Assembly: GCA_030066195.1 (NCBI GenBank) | Contig: JASJCB010000164.1 | Coordinates: forward strand, 1 to 40,274 | Direction: 5' to 3' | DNA: 40,274 nucleotides | Source: Acidobacteriota bacterium | Lineage (GTDB): Bacteria; Acidobacteriota; Holophagae; Acanthopleuribacterales; Acanthopleuribacteraceae | Shown: one piece after another, positions 1 through 9,642 of the stretch | Position numbering within the stretch: the stretch's first letter is position 1 | How the letters are laid out: every line of letters begins with the position of its first letter | Position numbers and translations under genes: made by a program | Notes under the pieces: model-generated | Database searches by the model: none | What the model was told of the DNA's origin: nothing | Seen by the model: only the letters and a program-made list of their open reading frames with translations

Positions 1-108
1 TTCCCGGGAAGACATGAGGATCCTGCGCAAAATGTTCGTGTCTTCCCGGGATGAATCGAAGATCTTATGCAAAATCTTCGTGTCTTCCCGGGAAGAACAA
101 AACATTTT
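1..108. repeat. 42-bp tandem repeat array, right end
   Basis: Two units with a 42-bp period are visible (unit 1 enters from outside the window and ends at 40; unit 2 is 41-82), followed by a partial unit from 83. Each junction carries the palindrome TCTTCCCGGGAAGA or a one-base variant. Reading the plus strand from base 2 gives an open frame with a 14-residue period (core SSRDESKILCKIF) that stops at 128-130. The reverse complement of these units reappears at 37391-37516 with few mismatches. The module GTGTCTTCCCGGGAAGAACA, continuing into aaacat, ends both arrays in the same orientation. The array starts outside the window, so its full size is unknown. Between 131 and 338 I see nothing beyond AT-rich spacer ahead of the PilZ gene. 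Confidence 0.85.
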
Positions 109-338
109 TCGACTAAGCAGGTTTATATGAAACTAAGCAAGTTGTTTGGTTGTTTTAGGCACTGAGTTCCGGACTTTGACGAGTACTCGGGCAAATGCCC
201 GGCTTTCGTTTGAAATCGGGACACTTGCCGGCATAATGGTTTTGTGTAAATGCAAACAGGACAATTTAGATTTGTTTGCACCGCCTTCTCAACCATTGCG
301 GCCTTCATCCGATAAGGCAAATGGATGGAGTGAGATAT

Positions 339-680
339 ATGGCCAATAATGAACAACGACGCTATGAACGATTTCGCACCGCAAGTGCGGTCTGGGCGCG
401 TCCCCTGGACGGGCCCGGTGATTTCCAGCTTCTGGAAAGTGTAAATATCAGCGCGTGTGGTCTGCTCTTCGACCTCGATCACCCGCTTGAATTGGACAAA
501 CGTTTGGACATCCGCTTCGAGCTCCCGCAACACCCCGACCTGATCGAAGCCAGCGGCAGCGTCGTGCGGGTCGAGCACAAGGGCGGGGACAACTACTACA
601 TCGCCGTGGACTTCATCGAGGTGGGCAACCTCAATATATCCACTTTGATGGCCTACTTGGAGGCTGTCTACAAGGACTGA
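339..680 (+). CDS. PilZ domain protein
   Basis: This small cytoplasmic protein of 113 residues is essentially one PilZ domain, the family that commonly binds cyclic di-GMP. The two binding signatures are visible: an N-terminal Arg-rich RRYERFR segment (RxxxR type) and NISACG (the D/N-x-S-x-x-G motif), followed by the beta-barrel region ending near residue 105. The start at 339 is chosen over an upstream in-frame ATG at 276 because GGAG at 327-330 sits 8 bases ahead and homology to PilZ begins right after MANNEQRRYERF. The stop is 1 base before the next ATG, so this gene and the HEAT/receiver gene are very likely co-transcribed and may act in one cyclic di-GMP or phosphorelay pathway (inference). 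Confidence 0.85.
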   Translation: MANNEQRRYERFRTASAVWARPLDGPGDFQLLESVNISACGLLFDLDHPLELDKRLDIRFELPQHPDLIEASGSVVRVEHKGGDNYYIAVDFIEVGNLNISTLMAYLEAVYKD

Positions 681-681
681 C

Positions 682-3327
682 ATGCAATCATCCACCCTCG
701 GTAAAACCATCACGGAATTCTATACACAAGGCGAATTCGCCAAATTGGAAGAAGCCCTACTCAGCGCACTCCGGCAGCATCGGGAGCGGGCGGTCGACGC
801 CTTGGAATCCCTGATGAAAGAGAGCGAGGGCAAATTCCGGCTCAAAATCCTGGAAACCCTGATGGCAGACGGAGGACCGGACCTCATCCCCCTGTACATC
901 GACAGCATCCGTGGTGAAAAGAATGCGCTTTATGCCAAATCCATGATCCTACTCTTTAAGGATATGCGGCACCAGGAGGCGCTTATCGCCCTGCTCAGCA
1001 TCGAGAGCGAGATCGAGCACGATCTGAAAAACACCTATCAACGCACGTTGGGTCGCCTTCTTTCCAACTTCAGCGAACAGTTCTATATGAGCGAGTTTCG
1101 CGCCGGCATCGGCGACCGCCGTCGCGTTCGCTTTGCCGCCGACATGATGTTGCGGGCGCCGCACGACGATTATGTGCCTTTCCTCAATGAGCTGATTCAA
1201 ACCAATGATATGGGTTACCGCACCGAGGGCCTTCGCGTTCTTGTAGAACAGGGCGATGAAACCAGTTCCAAGGCCGTCTTCTCGATGATGAACCGCATCA
1301 TCCATCAGGGAAAAAGTCTCAGCCGTCTAATGAGTGCGCTGGACACGGAAGAACGAGACCCGGCCCTGGTATTTGCCGACCTGATGGATCGTTCCGGGAT
1401 AGATTGGGACGCCAAACAAACCGAACACTACGCCGCCAAGGTAGCCAAGGGCGATCCGGACGATGTCGTCGAGCAACTGTTGGATGCCTTCGAACTGGAC
1501 AACCTGGTTCGCAAAAAGGTGCGCCCCCTGATGAAGGGCCTGCTGGGCAAGGTTGATCCCTCAACCTTTCAGGAAATGCGCACGGCCCAGGCCCTCCAGG
1601 AATACGGCAAGGATTTGGACGAATTACTGCTGACCTCATCGCGCACCCTGGGCGATCTGGCGGTCAAAGTCGACGACCGGAAATTTATCGAACGACTGGA
1701 GGGCTTCCTACCGCGGGATCACCCCAAACGCGACGCTGTCCTGATCTCGTCTCTGGCAGGCTTCCGCAACGATGTCTCTTTTGAATTGTTGGTGGAATAT
1801 GCCAACACCTGTGAAGAAACCGATCTGCTGGAAGGCGCGCTGGATTCCCTGGCTCATTACGACCATGACCAGGTGCCCAAGGGCATCGAAAAGCTGTGCT
1901 TCAATGACCGGAACGGCGTACTGCGCCGCAAGGCCCTTCACCTGGCCTCCAAGTGGGGGAAGGGAGACGAGATCGCGGGCCGCCTGATGGATCACCAGTC
2001 TCTGGCCGTGCGCGCCGACGGCATTCGCGCCGCCGCCGAGCACCAGTTGGAGGATGCCTACCCCAAAATCCTGGCCGTACTGGAATCGCCCGAGGCGCCT
2101 GACAGCCTGATGGTAGCCGCCATTGAAGGCGTCACGGCCTTCGACGATCCTCGTTCCATACGCGCCGTCCGCCCCCTCTTGCTGCCGCCCAATACCTTCA
2201 CCGTGCGCAAGGCCGCACTGGAAGGCCTGTTCGCTTCTAAGGCCGCCGACCGCATCGAGCAAATCGTCAAAGCCTTCCTGCAAGTCGGCCCGGAGAAGAT
2301 CTGGGACAGCATTGACGTCCTGCTGAACCTGGTTATTCAGGGAGATATCGAGGAGATTCACGATCCGGTCATGAAGGAACGCGAGTTCTGGCTGAAACTG
2401 ATGATGAAGGACACCGGCGGCGAGCGCCGCGGCAAGGTGTTGCAACTGGCGGAGCGGCTGCACATTCAAGACACCTATCAGGCCAGGGCCTGGGTGTTGG
2501 GCTTCAAAAAGACCCTGGCCCAAATGGGTCGCATCATGGACAACGACGAGCAGGACCGCATCCAAACCATGATCGACAATTTGGAAGATAAAATCCGCAT
2601 CTGGAATGAACGGGCCAAGAACGAAAAATTGTTGCAGGCTCTTTTGGAGGGCATCCGCACCAACAACCCCTACCAGAAGGTTCAAGGCTTCCGCAACCTG
2701 GCCCAAAGTTACAGCCCGGAATTAGTGGCGGACAATCCCAAGGCGCTGCAAGTCATCCTCAACGCGGTCATTGAGGAACTGGATCGGCCCAACCCCAAAA
2801 AAGAAATGACATTGAAAGCATTGGAAGTAGCCAGGCGCATGCGCCACCCCAAGCTCCACGCCCGCATAAAGAAATTCCTGCACTTTCCCGATTTCGACAT
2901 CCGCAAAGGCGCCAAAAAAGCCCGGGAGATGTCACTGGACCCCAATTTCGTCAAACCGATCAAAACCATCTTCGTGATGGACGATTCCCGCTACATTACC
3001 AAGCAACTGGCCAAGGTATTGGCCCGAGCCGGTTTCGAGGTGGACTATGAAAATGCCGTTCAAGACGGCCTGGATCGCCTGGATGACAAGAAATTCGATC
3101 TACTGGTGTTGGATATCGTCATGCCGGAATTATCCGGCTCCGAGTTCTTGGCCGAAGCCCGCAAAAGAGAGATTGCACCGGAATTTACCTTGGTGATTAC
3201 ATCGACGCGGAATGAGGAAGATTTACAGCCGCTGATTCAATCCGGCATCGACGGCCTGGTTTTGAAACCCTTTCGCATGGACGACATCATTGAAAAAATC
3301 AAATCGTTGACTCCCGCCGGATCCTGA
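682..3327 (+). CDS. HEAT-like repeat protein with C-terminal receiver domain
   Basis: The protein has 881 residues. Residues 1 to about 755 are an all-helical, HEAT/PBS-lyase-like solenoid: repeated patterns such as VRADGIRAAAEHQLED and VRKAALEGLFASKAAD, with no catalytic motif. Residues about 762-881 form a response-regulator receiver domain with the acidic pair D767/D768 (VMDDS), phospho-acceptor D811 (LVLDIVMPELSG), the T/S position in VITST and K862 (LKPF), so it should be phosphorylatable. A solenoid in front of a receiver suggests a scaffold whose partners are controlled by phosphorylation. AAGGA lies about 7 bases before the ATG. It follows the PilZ gene by 1 base. No signal peptide or membrane segment is seen. 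I do not know a named family with this architecture; receiver confidence is high, HEAT assignment moderate. Confidence 0.8.
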   Translation: MQSSTLGKTITEFYTQGEFAKLEEALLSALRQHRERAVDALESLMKESEGKFRLKILETLMADGGPDLIPLYIDSIRGEKNALYAKSMILLFKDMRHQEALIALLSIESEIEHDLKNTYQRTLGRLLSNFSEQFYMSEFRAGIGDRRRVRFAADMMLRAPHDDYVPFLNELIQTNDMGYRTEGLRVLVEQGDETSSKAVFSMMNRIIHQGKSLSRLMSALDTEERDPALVFADLMDRSGIDWDAKQTEHYAAKVAKGDPDDVVEQLLDAFELDNLVRKKVRPLMKGLLGKVDPSTFQEMRTAQALQEYGKDLDELLLTSSRTLGDLAVKVDDRKFIERLEGFLPRDHPKRDAVLISSLAGFRNDVSFELLVEYANTCEETDLLEGALDSLAHYDHDQVPKGIEKLCFNDRNGVLRRKALHLASKWGKGDEIAGRLMDHQSLAVRADGIRAAAEHQLEDAYPKILAVLESPEAPDSLMVAAIEGVTAFDDPRSIRAVRPLLLPPNTFTVRKAALEGLFASKAADRIEQIVKAFLQVGPEKIWDSIDVLLNLVIQGDIEEIHDPVMKEREFWLKLMMKDTGGERRGKVLQLAERLHIQDTYQARAWVLGFKKTLAQMGRIMDNDEQDRIQTMIDNLEDKIRIWNERAKNEKLLQALLEGIRTNNPYQKVQGFRNLAQSYSPELVADNPKALQVILNAVIEELDRPNPKKEMTLKALEVARRMRHPKLHARIKKFLHFPDFDIRKGAKKAREMSLDPNFVKPIKTIFVMDDSRYITKQLAKVLARAGFEVDYENAVQDGLDRLDDKKFDLLVLDIVMPELSGSEFLAEARKREIAPEFTLVITSTRNEEDLQPLIQSGIDGLVLKPFRMDDIIEKIKSLTPAGS

Positions 3328-3476
3328 CTTTTAAAGACTTCTCTCATTTTGAAATGTCAGGTAAACATGATCGGTTTGTATTCAGTAGCATTGATCCATC
3401 TATTGCTGGTAGAATAAATAGATGATTCATAGGCCCTACCGTACGAAGGACAACCATACATGAGGAGGAGCAAGAT

Positions 3477-6400
3477 ATGCACCCGCGTAACCAAAGCTCA
3501 ATAGAGTTGCATCGAAAACGCGAGTGTGCCCGTGAGACCGAGAGAGCCGGAAAGTCGCAACCCAAAGTAAACCGTCGCGGATTTGAGAGTCTCCGCACTG
3601 TTTTGATTGTTGCCTTGATGATTGCCTTCAGCGGCATCTCTTTTGCTCAGAGTACACCCGACTTCAGCATACAGTTCAATTCCAATAGCATCGGCGTCGA
3701 CGGAACGTCCACTCTGGTCTATACCATTACCAATAACACCGGAACCTCCTTACGTAACCTGTCTTTCAGCAATACCCTGCCCGCCGGGCTGACGATTGCC
3801 TCCCCGTCCGGCGCCGAAAACAACTGCCCCGGTTTGGATGCTGTCTTCAGCGCGCCCGCCGGCGGCGACACCATTTCCTACAGCGGCGGCGGTATCGCTA
3901 CAGGTTCCAGTTGTTCTCTGTCAGTGAATGTCACCGGCTCCGTCCCCGATGTTTACACCAATATTACCGGCGACCTTATTTCCGATGCCGGGAACAGCGG
4001 CCCCGCTACCGCCGACCTGACCATCGCTACCGATCGCCCCGGTTTGTCGAAGAGCTTTTCTCCTTCGACGATCGAGTTCGGGGGGGTCAGCACCCTCACT
4101 TTCACCGTGAACAACAGCGCCAACCCCAGTCAGGCATTCGGTTTCTCCTTCTCGGATAACCTGCCTACCGGTATGACGGTTGCGCTGCCCGCCAATGCTA
4201 CCAGTGATTGCGGCAGCTTCTTTTCCTTCAACGCTGCACCCGGTGCAAGCTCGATCTCTTACTTCAACGGTGTTGCACCGGCAAACGGGACGTGTACCGT
4301 CAGCGTGGATGTTACCGCCTCCACCCCGGGTGAACTTGAAAACGTCTCCGCCGACTTGCTTTCCAGCGGCCGGTCCGGTGGTTTTGCCACGGCCTCCCTG
4401 ACCGTACAGAATCGCCCCTTCTTCGACAAACGCTTCTTGACGAGTACCGCGCTTCCGGGGGAAACGGTGAACCTGGAGTTCTCGATCACCAACCAGGACC
4501 GCTTCAACACCGCTACCGGCCTTACCTTTACCGATGACCTGGACGCCATGTTGTCCGGCGCGACCGCCGCGGGTCTGCCGCTGAGCGACGTCTGCGGCGA
4601 GGGTTCCCTGATTTCCGGCGGCTCGTTGATCACGCTTTCCGATGCAAGCCTGGCCCCGGGCGCTACCTGTACGTTTACCGTTCCGGTCTCCATCCCGGGC
4701 ACGGCAGCACCCGGAACCTACACCAACACCACCAGCGATTTGTCCGGCGATCGCGGCACCATTGCGGGGCCCGCTTCCGACGACCTGACCATTGTCGAGG
4801 GTCCGTCGCTCGGCTTCGTCTTCCTGGACAATCCCGTTTCAGCGGGTGACACGGTAACGGCTCAGTTCACCATCGACAACAACAGCACCGTCAACACGGC
4901 ATCCGACCTGGCCTTTACGCTGCCGATCAACGACGTTTTGGGCGGCGCGACCATTACCGCGGGCGGCTCTCAAACCGTATGCGGCGGTACGGTTTTCCAA
5001 TCCGTCATCAGCGACGTCCTCGTTCTCAACCTGAGCGGCGGCAGTCTGGCTGCCGGGGATTCCTGTTCGTTTACCATTGACATAGCTGTTCCCATTTCGG
5101 CCTCCGGCAGTAACTACACCTTTACCACCAGCAATTTGACGGCAACGGTGGGCGGCAGCAGCTTCGCGGGCGCCGCCGCATCGGATACCCTGACCGTCGT
5201 TTCGGCCCCGAGCCTGGTCAAGGCCTTTATCGACGACCCCGTCAGCGCCGGTGATACGGTGACCTTGGAATACACCTTATTCCTGGGTGAATCGGCGCCC
5301 CTGGCCATTACGGACATTGCCTTTACCGACGACCTGGGAGCCGCTCTTGCCGGCGCCACGGCCTCGGTCACATCCGGCAGCGGCATCTGCGGTACGGGTT
5401 CCACCCTGACCGGTGGTTCCGTTGTCAGCTTCAGCGGCGGCAGCTTGAGCCCCGGTGATTCCTGCACCTTCAGCGTAACCGTACAGACTCCTTCGACCGC
5501 CGTACCCGGTTCTTATCCCAGCACTACCAGTAACGTCACGGGTAATGCGGGCTCCCTGGCCGTGGTCACCAACCCCGGTACCGACAACCTGGATATCGGC
5601 GGCTTCTCGCTCACCAAATCGTACTCTCCCAGTGTGGCCGTGGCCGGCGATACGGTGACCGCTACCTATACCTTCACCAACGACAGCACCCTGACCGCAA
5701 CCTCGGTCAACTTCAACGACGATTACACGGACCTCCTGCCGGGCATTACCCTGGGCGCCGCGCCCGCCCCCGGCACCTGCGGCAGCGGCAGCGTTTCCCT
5801 GGTAAGCGGCGACCAGTTGACCTTCATCAACGGAGAGATCGCTCCCCAGTCCACATGTTCCTTTACGCTGGACATCACGCTGCCGGCAGCGGTGGAAGAG
5901 GGCATTTACACCAGCAGTACCAGTGCCGTAACGACGGTCATCGACGGCAACGCCTTGACCTTCCCGGGCGGCCAGGCCTCCCTTGAAATCATCAACCCGC
6001 TGTCTATCAGCCGCACCTTTACCGAGGAATCGGTTCTGGCCGGCGGTACGGTAACCGCCAATTACACCATTACCAACGACCATCCCACGTCCAATGCTAC
6101 GAACGTAACCTTTACCGAGGACTTCGACGCCCTGCTGTCCGGCCTTGCCGCAACCGGCCTGCCGATTGCGGACGCCTGCGGCGCGGGTTCCCTGGTCTCC
6201 GGCACGGGTCAGGTCTCACTGACCGGCGGACTCATTGCCCCCCAGTCCTCCTGTAGCTTCAGCGTTACCTTGAGCGTACCCGCCGGCGCCGCGGTAGGCA
6301 CCCAGGTCAATGCCGGCCCGATCACCGCTCAGGCCGACATCAACGGCAACACGGTATCCAACCAGAGCGGCAGCGATTCCTTCCAGGTGGAACAGGTCAT

Positions 6401-8828
6401 CATCGACAAGATCTTCCTGACCGAATCGGCGCCCGGCGCTACCGTTACCTTGCAAATCACGTTGACCAACCCTAACGAGTCCGCACTGTTCGACATTGCC
6501 TTCACCGATGATCTGGACGCCATGGCCGCCGGTTCCGTAGCCGCCGGCCTTCCGCTGACGGATGTTTGCGGTGAGGGTTCCGTACTTTCCGGTACTTCCA
6601 CGATCAGTCTGACCGGCGGTATTATCAGCGGCGGTGCTTGTACAATCGATGTACCGGTGGTTGTAGGCTCCTCGGTAACCCCGGGAACCTATACCAATAC
6701 CACCAGCCAGGTAACCTCGACGCTGAACGGCGTCAGCGGTGTCAGCCGCGGCGCCTCGGCGACCCTGGTGGTAAACCCCAACCCGGGATTCAGCAAGGCG
6801 TTCACGCCCGATGCGATTTTCGTCGGCGAATCTTCCAGATTGGTCTTCACCATTGACAATACCGATAACAACTTGAGGGCCCGCGAGTTCACCTTTACGG
6901 ACGTACTGCCCGCGGGCCTGGAAGTTGCCACGACGCCCAATGTGGTCAACGGTTGCTTGGAGGGCACCGTCACGGCGACTGCCGGCAGCAATACCATCAG
7001 CTATGTCGACGGTGTCATCAACCCCGATTCCAGCTGTATGATCGCTATAGACGTAACCGCGACAGCCGCGGGCGATCTGGTCAACGTTTCCGGCAATGCC
7101 ATGTCCACCTCGGGTGATTCCGGCGTCGCTACCGCGACACTGCGCGTAAACCCGGCGCCGACCTTCAGCAAGGGTTTCCTGCCCGCGGTGATCGATGCCG
7201 GCGAGGAAAGCACGCTTTCCCTGGTCATAGACAACACGGCCGGCACCCTGCCGGTCACAGGCCTGGCGTTTACCGACGTCTTGCCGGCCGGAATGCAGAT
7301 CGCCGCAGTCCCGTCAGCCTCTACCAGTTGTACCGGTGGAACCCTGACCGCACCCGCGGGCGGCGACACCATCAGCTACAGCGGCGGTACGGTTGCGGCG
7401 GGTCAGATCTGCACCGCCTCCGTTAAAATTACCGCGACGACAGCGGGCGACCTGGTCAACACCACCGGTGACCTGACCTCGGATGCGGGCAACAGTGGTT
7501 CCGCCACGGCTACCCTGACCGTGGAGGCCGGTGAGGAAACCGATCTCTCGATTTCCGCCGTCGCCAATCCCACCACCGTCATCGCCGGCAAAACCTTGAT
7601 CTACACGATCGACGTCACCAACAACGGACCCGCCGATGCCCAGGATGTGGTGCTTACCAACACCCTGCCTACCGGTGTGACCGTGGTTTCCAGCAGCGGT
7701 TGCGGCGAAGACCCCAACGCGAGCGGCACCTGTACGCTGGGTACGGTTCCCGCCGGCACTACGCGACAGGTCATCCTGGAAACCCAGGTAGATTCCGGCT
7801 TCTCCGGCAACATCATCTACCGGGGCGATGTCGCCTCCAGCACGGCTGAATCCAATCCCGGTGATGAATCCGTGGTGATTGCTACCGCGACCAAGCGCAA
7901 GAGCCGTGTCAAGGTTCGCATCAGACTGGTAGGCCTTCCCTTCAAAGGCAGACCCCTGGTGTGGAAGATCACGGTCAAAAACAGAGGGCCCAGCGATGCC
8001 GACAATGTACGGGTTTTCGTCTATGTCCCCAGGTTCTTCAAGAACGTAGAGTGGACCTGTACGCCCGATCCCAATTCCAGTTGCACGCCTTCAGGAACGG
8101 GCAACCTGGACGATCGGGCCGATATCAGGGCCGGCGAGAAGGTCGTCTACCGGTTGTCCATGCAACTACCCGGACGTCGCGGCAAGGTGAGCATGACCGC
8201 GCAAGCCGATGTTCCGGACGGTTCCGACGACGATCTTTCGGATAACGTACACACCATCAGCACCGGTGATTTCGGCACCGGTATGAGCGCCACCCTGGAA
8301 GTGGACGCCCTCACCGAAACCGAGAACATGGGTCCGCTGGCCGGTGACACGGTGCTGTTCCGAACGGTCTTGACCAACCATACCGAGACGGCCATGACCG
8401 ATGATCCCGACGCCGACGAATTCACCGCGGACCTACCCGAGGGTCTTTCCCTGGTGAATGCCGTCATGCTGACAGGTGACGGCCGGATCGATCTGGACAC
8501 CGCGGACCATTCGCTTACCTGGAACGGCAGCGTGCCGCCCCTGGAAGAAGTGGAACTGCAAATCGAAGCCAGAATCGAAATGGAAGCGGAAGGCAAGACC
8601 CTGCTGACGCAAGGTCTGCTGTACCATGACACCGACGGCGACGGCGTCAACGATTCGGTGATCATGACCGACGACCCGTCCTTGCCCGGCGAAGCCGATC
8701 CGGCTGAACTGGTGCTGGGACGCGCCGCGACCGATGTTCCGGTTCTGTCCCCGTTCGGGCTGTTGCTCTTCGTTCTGGGCCTGATCGGCGCGGCCGTCTA
8801 CCAGAAACGCCGCCGCACGGCCTCTTGA
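3477..8828 (+). CDS. Giant DUF11-repeat surface protein with IPTL-type sorting signal
   Basis: This exported protein has 1,783 residues. The N-terminus has a long basic leader followed by a hydrophobic segment (TVLIVALMIAFSGISFAQS) that looks like a signal peptide cleaved after SFA. The body consists of about 13 immunoglobulin-like repeats of roughly 110-145 residues with the DUF11 opening pattern (for example FSKAFTPDAIFVGESSRLVF), and most contain two Cys that could form disulfides. DTDGDGVNDS near residue 1725 resembles a calcium-binding type-3-like loop. The C-terminus VPVLSPFGLLLFVLGLIGAA followed by YQKRRR matches the IPTL-CTERM layout: motif, membrane helix, basic tail. Such signals are thought to be processed by exosortase-like enzymes; none is in this window. 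GGAGGAG precedes the ATG, and a strong terminator follows. Probable role is in the cell surface or adhesion (inference). Confidence 0.85.
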   Translation: MHPRNQSSIELHRKRECARETERAGKSQPKVNRRGFESLRTVLIVALMIAFSGISFAQSTPDFSIQFNSNSIGVDGTSTLVYTITNNTGTSLRNLSFSNTLPAGLTIASPSGAENNCPGLDAVFSAPAGGDTISYSGGGIATGSSCSLSVNVTGSVPDVYTNITGDLISDAGNSGPATADLTIATDRPGLSKSFSPSTIEFGGVSTLTFTVNNSANPSQAFGFSFSDNLPTGMTVALPANATSDCGSFFSFNAAPGASSISYFNGVAPANGTCTVSVDVTASTPGELENVSADLLSSGRSGGFATASLTVQNRPFFDKRFLTSTALPGETVNLEFSITNQDRFNTATGLTFTDDLDAMLSGATAAGLPLSDVCGEGSLISGGSLITLSDASLAPGATCTFTVPVSIPGTAAPGTYTNTTSDLSGDRGTIAGPASDDLTIVEGPSLGFVFLDNPVSAGDTVTAQFTIDNNSTVNTASDLAFTLPINDVLGGATITAGGSQTVCGGTVFQSVISDVLVLNLSGGSLAAGDSCSFTIDIAVPISASGSNYTFTTSNLTATVGGSSFAGAAASDTLTVVSAPSLVKAFIDDPVSAGDTVTLEYTLFLGESAPLAITDIAFTDDLGAALAGATASVTSGSGICGTGSTLTGGSVVSFSGGSLSPGDSCTFSVTVQTPSTAVPGSYPSTTSNVTGNAGSLAVVTNPGTDNLDIGGFSLTKSYSPSVAVAGDTVTATYTFTNDSTLTATSVNFNDDYTDLLPGITLGAAPAPGTCGSGSVSLVSGDQLTFINGEIAPQSTCSFTLDITLPAAVEEGIYTSSTSAVTTVIDGNALTFPGGQASLEIINPLSISRTFTEESVLAGGTVTANYTITNDHPTSNATNVTFTEDFDALLSGLAATGLPIADACGAGSLVSGTGQVSLTGGLIAPQSSCSFSVTLSVPAGAAVGTQVNAGPITAQADINGNTVSNQSGSDSFQVEQVIIDKIFLTESAPGATVTLQITLTNPNESALFDIAFTDDLDAMAAGSVAAGLPLTDVCGEGSVLSGTSTISLTGGIISGGACTIDVPVVVGSSVTPGTYTNTTSQVTSTLNGVSGVSRGASATLVVNPNPGFSKAFTPDAIFVGESSRLVFTIDNTDNNLRAREFTFTDVLPAGLEVATTPNVVNGCLEGTVTATAGSNTISYVDGVINPDSSCMIAIDVTATAAGDLVNVSGNAMSTSGDSGVATATLRVNPAPTFSKGFLPAVIDAGEESTLSLVIDNTAGTLPVTGLAFTDVLPAGMQIAAVPSASTSCTGGTLTAPAGGDTISYSGGTVAAGQICTASVKITATTAGDLVNTTGDLTSDAGNSGSATATLTVEAGEETDLSISAVANPTTVIAGKTLIYTIDVTNNGPADAQDVVLTNTLPTGVTVVSSSGCGEDPNASGTCTLGTVPAGTTRQVILETQVDSGFSGNIIYRGDVASSTAESNPGDESVVIATATKRKSRVKVRIRLVGLPFKGRPLVWKITVKNRGPSDADNVRVFVYVPRFFKNVEWTCTPDPNSSCTPSGTGNLDDRADIRAGEKVVYRLSMQLPGRRGKVSMTAQADVPDGSDDDLSDNVHTISTGDFGTGMSATLEVDALTETENMGPLAGDTVLFRTVLTNHTETAMTDDPDADEFTADLPEGLSLVNAVMLTGDGRIDLDTADHSLTWNGSVPPLEEVELQIEARIEMEAEGKTLLTQGLLYHDTDGDGVNDSVIMTDDPSLPGEADPAELVLGRAATDVPVLSPFGLLLFVLGLIGAAVYQKRRRTAS

Positions 8829-8848
8829 TCAAAACCGAAAACCAATTG

Positions 8849-8884
8849 GAAACGGCCCGGGCAACCGGGCCGTTTCTCTTTTCA
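8849..8884 (+). terminator. Intrinsic terminator of the DUF11 gene
   Basis: AACGGCCCGG at 8851-8860 pairs perfectly with CCGGGCCGTT at 8865-8874 around a GCAA tetraloop. Flanking A-T and G-C pairs extend the stem, and TCTCTTTTC follows on the plus strand. It lies 20 bases after the DUF11 stop codon. Confidence 0.9.
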
Positions 8885-8960
8885 GGACCATTATTCATCG
8901 CGAAAAAATAGCAACCATTTACCGGCCTCGGCGTTATGATGATAGGATGCGGAGGTGCAC

Positions 8961-9500
8961 ATGAGTTCCCAGGACATCGTTTTGAGACCGGGTACATTGG
9001 GGGATATTCAATTTGTCAACAAGTTAACCCGAAGTCAAATCGAGGCCGGTCTTCCGAAAACTTGGAACATCCCCCGGTTGATTCGGTGCTTGCGCAAACC
9101 CGATGTGGTGCTCTTACTGGCGCATTTGGAAGACGATGAACCCGTTGGTTTCGCCCTGATGGAGTATCAGGACCAGGACGCCCACCTGAACCTGTTGGCG
9201 GTTGAGCCGAACCGTCAGGGACGCGGCATCGGCCGCCTGATGATCGAATGGCTGGAGAAAACCGCCCGAACAGCCGCCGTTAGTCGCGTGGTTGCCGAAG
9301 TTCGGGTGGATAACCGCCCTGCGCGCGCATTCTACCAACGCCTGGGCTATCGAGAGAGCGAGTTACTGCAAGGCTATTACCAGGGCATGGTCTCCGCCGT
9401 GCGTGTGGAACACCGTCTGTTCCGGCCCAACCCCAAGGAAGTCGTGAAGTGGGATCTCTTCATCGACAACTACCTGTGTGAACTGACCGGTGAGCTTTAA
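8961..9500 (+). CDS. GNAT family N-acetyltransferase
   Basis: This cytoplasmic enzyme has 179 residues and is predicted to transfer an acetyl group from acetyl-CoA to an unidentified amine. Motif A is clear: LLAVEPNRQGRGIGRLMIEW contains the R/Q-x-x-G-x-G/A acetyl-CoA pyrophosphate loop. The C-terminal motif B (RAFYQRLGYRESELLQGYY) is typical of RimI-like members. The ATG at 8961 is chosen over an in-frame GTG at 8955 because GGAGG at 8951-8955 would overlap the GTG but is correctly spaced from the ATG. The C-terminal 30 residues extend beyond the minimal domain. Its stop codon overlaps the stop of a broken minus-strand GNAT gene, so two acetyltransferase genes meet tail to tail. The substrate cannot be told from sequence. 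Confidence 0.88.
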   Translation: MSSQDIVLRPGTLGDIQFVNKLTRSQIEAGLPKTWNIPRLIRCLRKPDVVLLLAHLEDDEPVGFALMEYQDQDAHLNLLAVEPNRQGRGIGRLMIEWLEKTARTAAVSRVVAEVRVDNRPARAFYQRLGYRESELLQGYYQGMVSAVRVEHRLFRPNPKEVVKWDLFIDNYLCELTGEL

Positions 9501-9622
9501 CTCATTCGATACATGGCAAAGCGCTCGATAACGCGATAGCCCAGCTTTTGGTAGATGTAATTGGACGTGGGGTTTGCCGCGTCGGTAAACAGCCGGATCC
9601 GTTGCCAACCCGCGTTCAGGTA
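9497..9622 (-). pseudogene. C-terminal fragment of a second GNAT acetyltransferase gene
   Basis: Read on the minus strand, this stretch gives GWQRIRLFTDAANPTSNYIY followed by QKLGYRVIERFAMYRMS and a stop at 9497-9499. The TD-x-A-NPTSN-x-IY-x-KLGY pattern is the conserved end of a GNAT subfamily of about 270-290 residues. There is no start codon or acetyl-CoA loop upstream; homology runs out at about 9622, where the shared 21-bp word begins. The matching N-terminal piece lies at 10224-10412 on the same strand, so I read the two as one gene that lost its middle and received about 600 bp of repeat-bearing DNA. Confidence 0.7.
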
Positions 9623-9642
9623 ACTTCTCAATAAGTTCGGGC
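9622..9642. repeat. 21-bp word shared with 37542-37562
   Basis: The sequence beginning AACTTCTCAATAAGTTCGGG is identical over 21 bases at 9622-9642 and 37542-37562; both are followed after one differing base by GGGT. Here it marks the point where GNAT homology ends; at 37542 it marks the right edge of a 42-bp array. It may be the terminus of a repeat element. On the minus strand both copies can be read as PELIEKL. Confidence 0.6.
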
